A stretch of 64,000 bases of DNA from Ficedula albicollis (Eukaryota; Chordata; Aves; Passeriformes; Muscicapidae): positions 11,577,162-11,641,161 of the forward strand of contig NC_021684.1 in assembly GCF_000247815.1 (NCBI RefSeq), written 5' to 3'. Positions 54,301 to 64,000 of this stretch are shown piece after piece (the stretch's first letter is position 1; every line of letters starts with the position of its first letter). A program made the translations under genes and the position numbers. The notes beneath the pieces are model-generated. The model did not search any database. It saw only the letters and a list, made by a program, of their open reading frames with translations, and was not told the origin of the DNA.

Positions 54301-54690
54301 GGATGATAGTAGAAGACCATAAATGTCAGTGCATTGACAGTGAGGATGATTCAAAGTTACTATGGGATGTGAAAGTCCAAACTTAACAGAGCATGACCTT
54401 GTTCTGATAGTTAATGAAGTTAAGCTGGGCTCAGGATAGAATAACAGAGATCAGTCCGACTTTGTCATTATGGATGAATAAGCACGGCTCCAACCCAAGA
54501 TTTCAAACATGATGGTGCTGAGAGAGTCTTCAAAGAGCACCAAGCCTGATGCAGCTTTGTGCTTAAGGCCCCTGTGGTGAGAACACCTGTGGCATTCTCA
54601 CTTCTGCCCTAGAGATGTATTGCACCCAACCCATTTCTAGGCTCCTGTACATCTTGCACTGTCCCTGTCACTCTGGGAAGGAGCCATTAA
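51320..54690. other. Non-coding stretch, nothing recognised
   Basis: The open frame at 51563-52006 (147 codons) has no known domain. No mobile element or RNA gene was identified. Confidence 0.5.
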
Positions 54691-54713
54691 TGTAACTACA
54701 CGAGTGTAGTACA
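54691..54713. repeat. Short inverted repeat (10-bp stem, one bulged A, 2-base loop)
   Basis: TGTA-A-CTACAC and GTGTAG-TACA pair across a GA centre. Inverted repeats of this size are common by chance; no function is claimed. Confidence 0.7.
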
Positions 54714-57700
54714 GACTGAACTATTCTTCTTGGCTTGTATTTTAAGTTAATTATAGGTTGGTGTTTTCGAAGGACTTCAGAAAATGCAGTCAGCAGCTTA
54801 GCTACTGGAATTATCTGCACAAGTGCGCTTTGTGACTGGAATTCAGCTATTAGTAATCTCTAGAGCCCTGTAAGGAAGAGGCACAATAAAAATAAATGCT
54901 CATCCAGGGTATGGGGTGAGGACCAACAGTCAACCTTAAAAGATCCATTGCCAAGTTGATTGTGTCTTTACCTTGAATAAGAAGTACTTTCTTACAAGTA
55001 AGCCCACTCCATCCTTACCATTTCAGACTAAAATGTTTCCATTCTGCTTTGAGAAAACTTTAAATTTGCATGCATTCTAGTTTCACATCTGACAAATGTG
55101 ATATCATTGTTTGTAAGTCAAAAGTGATAAAAAGTGTTTAGATTCTTGTCACAAGATAAGCTTTCAGCAGAACCAAGCTAAAAAATGTGCAGACAATTGG
55201 ACATTAGAAAATGGAGCACTGTAGGTGTGACTCTGGCTCCAGTTTTGTGGGATTCTGGGTGATTTATCTGATACTTTTCTCAAGCCTGTGTTTTCCAATC
55301 GCTGAAGTAAAATGATGATATCTATTTTTTTATAAGTATCTCTTCTAAGGTCTAGGAGTTGGAAGGTCTGCATATGTACTGGGGAGATATATGTCTGTTA
55401 TTGTCCAAACAATAGTATCAGCTACAGGTGCTTTTATTGCCTGAGTACAAAATTCCTTGTAAACAGAGCTGAGTTGGGCTCCTGAGAGTGGGACAGGGTG
55501 ATGGAGCTTCTCTTTTTCTTCCTTTTTGCTTGCAGGTTTAAGTTGTGGTCATGTAGTTGGTACATTGGAGATACAGAGTGGAAGTGAGTCTGGCACAGCA
55601 GCCCGGCTTGAACACAAGAATCTATTCCATGAGGCACAGTTGGTATGAAGACTCAGTGCTCATCAAGTTGAATTAAAAATCTGGAGTGCAAATCTGACAA
55701 GATTCAGAACAGTCCTAGAGTTTAAAATAGTGCTACCCCCCTGCCCTGTCATTGCACTCCATTGGGAGCCAGCAAAATATGAGATGAATTGTGATGAGAT
55801 GAGGCTTTAGATGGGATGCTGGTGAGGCTCTGACTGGAACTCTTGGCTGGAATTATGGACCATCTCTAGTTCCAGGGAGCCCTTCCAAAGCACTGACCCC
55901 AAACTTGGAGCCTAGCATGCAGCAAGTCAGCTTTGTTCCTTGGGCTTTATTTGTGAGATGATGTTCATTGCTGGGAGCATCTTTGTGAGCTCACCCAGTG
56001 CCTTTTCACAGGGGTTGGTGGTGACAAGGTGAACTGAGCTAGAGCTGAGGAATCCTGCCTGGCTTGCCTGGCTTGTGTGTGTGTTTGTATATATATACAT
56101 ACATAAGTGAGTCCACCTTATGTGTGAAGTGACATGTGGAGAGAGTGAACCGGCTTTAGGGAGAGGTTTCTTGCAGCCATGGACAATCTGACTGGCATAA
56201 CACTGCAAGGGTTTTTCCCTTGCCTATTCTTGGACTACTGTGGACGGGTCATTCCAGGAGACTCTTGTTTATCTTTGAACTTTCAAAAGATCGTGATAGC
56301 ACTGAGCAAAACAGACATAAAATAAAATAACATGCATTTGTTTAACGTGGTGAAGTATGTAGAACTGCAGTTACCTGGACAGCAAGGCTTCTTTCAGTTC
56401 TTATTTTCATAATTACATGGGCATGGTAATTTGTAAAAGCTCAGTTGCCATATGCAGCCTCAAGCACCAAATTCTGCTCTCAATCCCATCTTTAATTGCA
56501 ATATAGTTATATGCTGATATGTTAAAAACGTTGCTGAAGCTGCTCAAGGGCTGCAGCAATGTGCCTGGATGTAAACCAAGAGCTGGACACACGAAGGCGT
56601 GACAAAGGGGATTGCTGGGTCAGGAGTGCTACAAATGGCTCAGTGTAGCAGTTGCCACATGTTTTTTCTAATGTTTTGAATCCAAAGAAATCTCTGAACT
56701 TTTCTCTTGCACGAGCACAGTCTCAGCTTAACCACAAGCCCCTTGGCCTCCCCTGGCTGCTGGTCCTTTACCTTCAGCATTCTGCCCATTGTGGCATAAG
56801 ACACATATTTCCAAGGAATATTCCTCCTTCATAGGGGTGGGGAACTGCTTGTTGCTCCGATTTCTTGGTAACTGGGCTTTATGTACCCAAGGATTGTGAA
56901 ACAGAGGCTGGAACATGCCTTTTTCTCAGACCTCCTCTGGTTTCAGTTGTCACATAAGCAGAAGGGATCATTCAACACATGCCCTCTCAAATCCTGTGAG
57001 CTGTGGAATAGTGGGATCTTTCAAGAGCAGGAATTGGTTAGTCCCAACTTTGCCACTTCACCAGCAATGCAAATATCTGTTACCCAAAGGCTATTTAGGA
57101 AGAAACCTGTCATGATAATGACTGAATATCCAAAACAACATCTTATGACCAGATATTATGAAATCATCAGATTAAACACAGAAAAAATAGCAGAAGTTGC
57201 TGTGGCAGATTCCTCCTTTGCTTTCATGTGACTATCTAATCTACCCTGACCTGCCAAATTGCTTGAAAGGATGTTAGTGTCTGAGCTCAGGATATCATTA
57301 TTATAGCACCTCTCCGTATTTACTAGCATGAAACAGTAAGGAAAGCATGTACCAGAAGGAGATTGATGCTGGTAATGTAATTCATTGTTATGGCTCTTTA
57401 GAGACAGAATTCACTCTAATGATTTTGTCTAAGTTTTGAGAAGATTAAATTTTCTGAAACCTTTAGGATCTAGATAGGGGTTTATATTATTACTTGTTCT
57501 GAGAAACAAATACCTTCTCTTTGTGAGAGCTGCCCGACTTCATCACATCTGACAAGGAAAGAGAGTACCTGACCTTCTTGGTAAGACTAAAGCAGAGATT
57601 ATCCTTCATTATCCTCAATATTTGCCCTATAAATTGTCCTGTGGCAGTCAGACTCATGCTCTGGCTTCGGAAGCAGAGTGTCCTGGAGGCACACTTCCCT

Positions 57701-58084
57701 GGGGTGGCCCTGGGAGGCACTGTGTGCCTGTGCCAGCTGACTGACAGGCACCACGGGGTTAAAATCCTTCCTCTGCTTCCCCTTCTTTGCAGAGATTAGC
57801 AAGCAAGTTGCTGAGCTTTGCCGCAAATAACCCGCTACTGTCACCTGAGGTCTGGCTCCAGGTGCTGCTGCCCCGGTCAAGAGCAGGGCAGAAGTCTGCC
57901 CTTTGCTCCTGCGTGCCATGGAGGAGAGGGATGGGTTCTGTGCCCTCAGCCAAGATCCAGGTGCCATGGGTGGCGAGGGAGGCATGCCAGATTTCTCCAA
58001 TCATCCCTTGCCTGGGTGGAGAGTCCAAGTTGCAGCTGAGTGATCGCAGCCACCCTGTGAGGTTCTTTGAACCTCCAGTGCTCT
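54714..58084. other. Non-coding stretch with one small simple repeat
   Basis: A TG/TA simple repeat lies at 56074-56106. The frames at 56881-57231 and 57599-58000 have no recognised domain. The segment just before 58085 may be a strongly diverged distal part of the minus-strand LTR, since a weak resemblance to LTR copy 1 persists to about 58020, but I could not confirm it. Confidence 0.5.
56074..56106 (+). repeat. Compound TG/TA simple repeat
   Basis: (TG)n, then TTTG, then (TA)n, ending in ACATACATA. Confidence 0.85.
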
Positions 58085-58539
58085 AAGGCAATGCAAGAAA
58101 GGCAAAAGGCAAGTGGCTAAAAGCCACAATGGCTAAAAGCAACAACTCTTTCTAATACATAGTCTTATATAAGATTTTTCCAATAAGCTAAGACAAAAAC
58201 TCAGACCACCACTCCTTAACCTAGTAGAATTCTAGTTTCTTAGCACATTAGGTTATGTATAAGACTACGCGTACACTCTATCTTGTTCTATCTAAGAAAT
58301 GTAAGCAATATTCTTACTATAACTCTATTATGTCTAAGCATTGTCTACAACTGTAGGCCTGGAGCCTCTACTGAAGATATCAGTATGTTTGAACTTTCAC
58401 TAGAACACGCACTGCTACTGTGGCATTTGAAACCTTTCACTTACCAAAAGATTAGAACTCGCCTAAAACTTATTCAATCCCTGCACTCTGATTTCTTTCT
58501 GAAGAATTCAGAGAGACTCCTAACTCACTGACTCCAACA
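58085..58539 (-). mobile_element. LTR copy 2, inverted relative to copy 1
   Basis: The reverse complement begins TGTTGGAGT at 58539, exactly as copy 1 does, and then tracks copy 1 through a GTAGAGGCTCCA block, a GCTTAGACATAATAGAG block and a CTAGAATTCT..GGTGGTCTGAG block. It lacks the roughly 110-bp AT-rich expansion present in copy 1. A clean TTATATAA TATA-type site is at 58165-58172, with an inverted CCAAT box (ATTGG in sense) at about 58180. The alignment fades below about 58085, so the distal R/U5 part is deleted, truncated or too diverged to follow. No internal viral genes adjoin it. Confidence 0.7.
58165..58172 (-). promoter_or_regulatory. TATA-type site of LTR copy 2
   Basis: TTATATAA lies where copy 1 has the degraded CTATACAA. 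It is 8 bp downstream, in LTR sense, of an inverted CCAAT box. This agrees with a U3 promoter. Confidence 0.5.
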
Positions 58540-58881
58540 CCACCCCAGACAATATCCTCCTTCCTGAAGATCTCACAAAGTGTGATTAGTTACATGATAA
58601 GGATAGAGAATGGGTTGCAAGTGAACAGTAGCTTTGTGCATGGGTTAACCCTGTGCCTATGACCTTTGCATGGCCCAGTGCTGCTCATGCTCTCCAGCTG
58701 CCACAGACACGTGAACCCCAAGACCCCACTGATATCGGGGTAAGACAGAGCCTCCTGAGATCTGCAAACCTTTGGACTTGGTGTTATAATTCCCTGGAAG
58801 TGCACTGTAACTTGCTTTGCTTTCTGAGGCTGTGGTGGGTTTACAGTAGAATTGTTTTCTTCTGCCACCACCAACCGCACT
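58540..58881 (+). mobile_element. Possible LTR of another element ending at 58879
   Basis: The stretch ends CCGCA, then two bases, then the primer-binding-site-like motif at 58882. That is the usual layout of an LTR 3' end. A TG start could be at 58581, but no second copy is available to fix it. This is a weak proposal that rests only on the motif that follows. Confidence 0.25.
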
Positions 58882-58899
58882 TGGTGCCCAACATGGATG
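58882..58899 (+). other. Primer-binding-site-like motif
   Basis: TGGTGCCCAACATGGATG agrees at 13 of 18 positions with the lysine-tRNA-type primer-binding site common in class II-like endogenous retroviruses (TGGCGCCCAACGTGGGGC). Two of the five differences are C-to-T or G-to-A changes at CpG sites, the typical decay of old methylated DNA. No gag or pol reading frame follows. Confidence 0.4.
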
Positions 58900-61800
58900 G
58901 GAGGTGGGGAACAGGCAAGAGGAAGCAAATATGTGACCACAGTCTAATGAGTAATCATCAGGGTGATATCATCATATTGATATTGATAATTAAGATTATG
59001 AAAATAGGCAGATTTGTTTTCTTAAAAGGTATTTCAATCACTAGAGAGTTTAGCTTGACACATTTAGTTTCTTTTGAGTTAGTGTTTTTCCTTATTGTAG
59101 AATTCTCCTGACAAAACATGTCTTCTCATACTTATGTGGATATTGTGCAAATGTCCTCTCCTAAACTATCAGGAACTCCTAAACTATCATCCTCACTTTT
59201 GTGTCTGGAAATCAACCCTGTCCTGATGGAGCAGAAAGTCCCATTCTGCAGAGCCAAGGAACACAGTTTTATTATAAGTTTATGTAACTTGAAATAAGAA
59301 AGGGCCCTAAAATTTGCAGTATGGAAAACTTCACAACATTATAAACCACCCAGGTTTCAACACAGAGAACAATTTATCCATGTCATATGACTCCACAGAA
59401 ACAATGCACATCTCTTCAGCCTTTCATGAACTTATTGGTCAATGTGATGACTTTCTAAAGAAATAAAATATCCCATCATCACCCAGGAAGAGGTATTTTA
59501 GACCAGATGTAAGACACAAACTTAATCAGAATTTACCAACTTCTCTCTGCAAGTAGAGTTGTCTGATAGAGAAGAGGTTTTCTTACAGAACAGTTCCACC
59601 TAAGTTCAACTGAAGTTTGTACAATCTTAAAACATTCAAGTTGTCCTCTTCAAAAACCAGCTGACAGCCTGCAGTTGAAGTATAAGCTTTCAAGGGCAGA
59701 GGGAATTCCTTTATCTCTATGAAGTAATCACCATGTGCCCTGAAGCATGAGGTAATCTTACTAGGCTACTCAATTTTTATTAAGGTCTAGTGAGTTAATT
59801 GTATCATATTCCACTGTTTTCTTTCTGAGGAATTTATTGAACAATTTCCCCAAAGTCTGCTAAAATCTACCTAGCTCAATGGGTAATGGTAATTGTAATC
59901 AACTCCTCTCAGTTTTACCTGTCAAATTTATTTTGCAGATTTTCTCAACATGCAAGGTATCATAAAGTCCACTTCTGCAAGGCCAGCTAGAAATTGCCTC
60001 AGGTTTTCATAATTGGGAAGAAAATACAAACTCTGGAAAAAATGAATAATGCCTTTTTTGCTTTCCGGTGCTCTGGGACCAGCAGATGAGTTTGAGATCA
60101 GGGTCTCACCTTTTCAAGTAGCCACAACATACAACTTAAGTGGCAATATTATTTACAGTGAATAAATGCCACCCTCCAAGTATCTGCAAGATAAAAGCAG
60201 AGGCCTAAGAAAGGTGAATTCTTCTCACAGTGCAGAGAAAGTGCAAGGGATCCCAGGACTCTGACATGTTTGTACAAGTCACCAGTTCAATCAATCCTAA
60301 TACAGCACTTTGCTATCATTGCTTCCCACAAAATAGTTCTGCCACTTCCATACCACCTGAGCAGCTGAGCAACCCTGGGAAACCCCCTGGGTGAGCACTG
60401 TGGGCTCAAAAGCTGGCATCCTACAAGGTCACACTGCCTGTGAGAAACCCCCTCCTGTGTGGCCCCTTGATCCACCGCCTCAGTGGATGCCAGAGGACAG
60501 GTTGTGTCCCTCAGGAGAGCAGATCTACCCATCCTTGTCCTTCTATTCAAACTAAACCAACAGGAAGGAGAATGTGAGGCTCCTTGTGAGGCATTGCTAG
60601 GGGTCAGGGACCACAGCCTGAGCTCTGAGTGTGAGCTGACTCCTGCTCAAACCCCAGCACACAGGCCCTTCAGATCAGCTCGATGTGCGTGCGCTGGCAA
60701 AGCATCGTGGATGCTTAGGCAACTGTTATCAGATCTCTGTTTATAAATACAAGATTTTGAATTTGGCTTGAGTGCTTAAGCTTACTAGCAGGCAGGCTTC
60801 CCCCCCAACAAAAGCACAATAACAACCAGAACGAACAATCACTGTTTCACCTCTCCCACATTAGCTATTAATAATGTTAATTTACTTCCTTTGAGAGATA
60901 CCATATGGTCCCCTTCCTGATCCCTCTACAGGCATAAGAAAAAACTAAGGAAATTAGAGAGACTCCATAACACTGATGGCCACATCCAATGTCTTATCAG
61001 GCTTCCTGTTGTTGGGAGTATTGTTTTCCTTTAAAGATTAATATTTACAATGGTTACTTAGTTATCTTAGTTCATTTGATGACCATTAAAGATTCCAGCC
61101 CTGAATGCGATGAATGAACCTCCTTTTATTTGTCCTTGATGACTTATTTGTCTTGTGCCTCGTCTGGCTGAAAATCAAGGAAAATAATTATTGGGTTGGG
61201 CTTTTACTGCAATTTCATATGAGGGCTCAAAGTGCATGTTTCTGTTTGTTTTAGAGTGGGAGCCCCTACCTGCTGTTTCTGCTGATGTATGCATATTTAA
61301 AAATACATGTTTTCTGATTAGAAGCAAAGTTAAAATAGGTATTTTCACCTATTTTTCTTAAGCTGCATGTTTGGCTTGAGAACTCCTTGGGGGAAAAAAG
61401 AGGATGTTTCACATTTCATCCACAACTGGATGTACAGCAGCCATAAAGGATCACCAAGGGGGTATTTGATGGGACAGGAAAGGCAGCATGTGGCTGTGCA
61501 CAGGCTAAAGGAACAATAACCCAATTCAGAGTCTGTCCATAGTTTTCCCCTGTGCATCAGCTGAAGTTCAAGGGATTTCTCAGCAAGGGCTAAAGACAGT
61601 AATTTTTCCCCTGTATTTTTTAATAAAAGCCCACAGGCAAACAGGGAGCAGTTGCTCAGTGTGACACAGATGGGGATCTCAATCCAGCTATCTGCTTCCA
61701 GAGCTACAGAGGCATTTCTAGGCATGAGGGATTTTGAAGCCACCTTGAGCTGTCTCTGTTCCTGCTAAAGAGGAGTACAAAAATGCCCTTGTGCTCACAG

Positions 61801-62198
61801 GGGTACTAGACCCAGCCCAGCTCTCTGGAGAGCACCACCAGAAGAAAACATGGTCCATAATATGAGTTGTTGGGTTCTAACTTTGTACCATGTGCAGCAT
61901 TGCTGCAGGGATGACCGTGGTGCATGAGCATGCCCTGGTTTTCCCCTCAGCTTGGACTAGAGGCACACCTTGCCTTCCCTGCAAGGGGAAGCTCCTACCA
62001 GCTCATCCTCAGCTGCCCTTAAAATGGATTCATTTCCATCTTTGTGAGCAGAGCCCCTGCAAGTGCACTTCTGGTAGTAATCCCACGCTGGCTGCCTCTC
62101 CATGCATCCTCCCAACCCAGCCCATTGGTGATGTCTGGAGTAAAGTCCTCTGGACCCCACAGGCCAGGATTCAGGCAGCTCTGTTGATGATGTGATAA
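58900..62198. other. Non-coding stretch, nothing recognised
   Basis: A small 13-bp duplication (TCCTAAACTATCA at 59159-59171 and 59177-59189) is the only structured item. The open frames at 58653-59111 and 61345-61743 have no recognised domain. No internal retroviral protein sequence was recognised after the primer-binding-site-like motif. Confidence 0.5.
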
Positions 62199-62625
62199 TC
62201 ATTCTGCAGCATGAACCGACGGAGCCTGACGAGCGAGCCGGTTCTCAGGCACGGTTGGCTCCGAGAGAAAGGATCATTTATAATCACCACACTCCCAAGG
62301 TCTCTCTCCTTTTCTCCCCCTTCCTCTTCCTAGTCCTTGCTCTCATCCCAACTGGTGAATATGGGACAGACCATCCCAGCATTTGCAGGGGAGGCTGTTT
62401 TTGTGGTTTCCTTGCAGAATGCTGTCTCATCCTGAAACCGCACATTTGGTGCACTTTTATACTGGGCTCATTTGCAAAATGACAGATGTTTCTGATATGA
62501 TAAGAAACGTGGCCCAGCGGCCAGCGGCGCTGCAGAGCTGCTCGTGTTCCTCACCTGAATCACAAATGAGATAATGCTTTCTTATATGGTAAAAAACACA
62601 AGCAACTGCACAGATAAATAACACG
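62199..62625. promoter_or_regulatory. CpG cluster with GATA motifs, possible regulatory element
   Basis: Seven CpG fall within 47 bases at 62217-62263, in otherwise CpG-poor sequence. More occur at 62511-62545 (GGCCAGCGGCGCTGC). Between and after these lie several GATA cores: TGATAAGA near 62500, GAGATAATG near 62570 and CAGATAAATA near 62610. The pattern is compatible with an enhancer or a remnant of a conserved element. It is too short for a CpG island and no gene adjoins it. Confidence 0.25.
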
Positions 62626-64000
62626 TCACCAAGTGCCAGCTGTTTGTGCCAATGACATTTTTCTTAAAAGAACAGCTCCCCCCATCATCTGCTTTCCCCC
62701 TTGCAGAAAATCTGGAGCTCTTTTGCAAGCACAGCAGAAAAGATGTTTTTTTCTTTTTTAAGCTGCAGTTACTTTAAAATAATTCCATATGAGCAAAAAC
62801 CAGCTTTTATGACTCAGATTTGGGCTTTTTTTTCTTTTTTTGGTACTTCCTTGTGCTTTTTCTGCATCTCTCTCTGAGCAGAAGAAAGAAGGTATCAATG
62901 CTATTTTCTGTCTCTTGGCAAATCATTCTTGCAGACCTTGCTGGCTTTCCATTATTTCAGGGCTTCTCTTATGAATGGTATGGAAGAAAGTTACTTTGTG
63001 TTTAAATTTTTTTTCCTGATTTTTAAAATGTGAACGAGAATAGTAAATCACTTTTCTTAAGGTTTGTAAAAGGTTTTTTGATACCTTGAATTTAGATTGA
63101 AGATAAAATCACCTCTAGAATCCTGACATAGAAGCAAGTAGCCTGCTTACTCAGTAACCTTTACTTTTAATTCTTGCAGACAACAGAACTTAAAAATCCT
63201 ACCAGGTGAAGTTGCTCTGGTAATTGATCTGCTCAATGTTTTATTAGGATAAAACTGAGAAACACTTTTCAGTATGTTGCCAGCTCAGGCAGGAATGTAT
63301 TTCTTTTACAAATGACCTTCTGGAGGAACTTGACTGAACTGAATCTGGGGACATGATTCATTGGCAGCCTGCTGGTGACAGCCTTGTTTCTATTGTTCTA
63401 AAACTCTGGTTTCACATTTCTCCTGTTAGATAAGCTGCAAACATTAACTACACAGTGAGCTACAAATAAAGTGTGATGTAAGAATTAAGCCCATTATCTG
63501 ATTGGCAGTGCAGGGCCACTCTTCCAGGTTAAGGGTTTGAGCAGAAGTTTTGTTGGGTTTTTTTTGTTGTTTTTTTTCAAGCAAAACTTTGGCTTCTTGC
63601 ATTACTGAAAGCATTGTCCTCCCAAAAGATAAAATATTCTTTTGGAAGCTGCAGTGTGTATATATAGTGTGAGCTATAAATAGTCTGGAGCTAGTTCTGC
63701 ACAGTACCAGTGTGCAGAGATATTAAGGACAGATTCTGATTTTTATGCCTACATTTGGGCCACTGAGAAAAACCAGTCTGAAATAGTGGCTTTTAAATTT
63801 TATTCATTATGTTTAGAGTCACACCAAAATAAGAATCTGGCTGGGGCTTTTATTTGTGTTTTAAGGAATAAAGGAGTTTTGGTGGCCTTAGTTTAATCTT
63901 CATTTGAGTTGGAGATTACATATCAATTTCTGGTATTTTTATTTAGGACTAATACCAAGGCAAATTAATTCACTCTTAAATGAGAGTGAATTATTGATTG
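62626..64000. other. Non-coding stretch, nothing recognised
   Basis: AT-rich with several T runs (for example 62827-62842 and 63557-63580). No exon, RNA gene or mobile element was recognised before the window ends. Confidence 0.55.

Noticed and set aside
58653..59111. 152-codon plus-strand frame overlapping the primer-binding-site-like motif
   Set aside because: Considered as a retroviral remnant, but the translation shows no gag or pol motif and it spans the proposed LTR end.

Overview
This 64 kb window looks like non-coding nuclear DNA of a bird, either intergenic or inside a very large intron. The evidence is AT-leaning, CpG-poor sequence with few repeats. The recognisable repeats are remnants of CR1-type LINEs, MIR/CORE-like SINEs and LTRs. 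No ribosome-binding-site/operon structure, tRNA, rRNA or CRISPR array is visible. I could not support a single protein-coding exon. The longest open frames outside the G tracts are about 150-160 codons, which is about the longest expected by chance in 64 kb read in six frames, and none resembles a known family convincingly.

Layout. 1-6420 has no recognisable feature. 6421-6685 is an isolated CpG-rich, GC-rich block (about 67% GC by hand count) that just meets CpG-island criteria but has no gene attached. 8959-9886 is an uninterrupted run of 928 G, and 15962-16836 a second run of 875 G. Each sits on one of the two longest A/T homopolymers in the window, and each is followed by a second copy of the sequence that precedes it. 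I read both as sequencing or assembly artefacts rather than real DNA. 12930-13340 is a decayed CR1/L3-type reverse-transcriptase fragment; shorter CR1 fragments lie near 17938, 39590 and possibly 49584. Old MIR/CORE-like SINE remnants lie near 13790, 19770 and 46712.

The best-defined mobile element is a probable solo LTR at 27402-28190 (plus strand). A second, shorter copy of the same family lies at 58085-58539 on the minus strand, so the window contains an inverted pair about 30 kb apart. The first copy carries a degenerate AAGTTT-type expansion in its U3 region that the second lacks. Just beyond the second copy, at 58882-58899, is a primer-binding-site-like motif, which may mark another, unrelated LTR on the plus strand.

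Smaller items include a (TATC)12 microsatellite, a perfect 24-bp palindrome at 51296-51319, an inverted pair of consensus octamer motifs at 24578-24642, and a dense CpG cluster with GATA motifs at 62199-62625. No new multi-gene system was found. The most anomalous signal is the pair of G tracts, and the likeliest explanation is technical.
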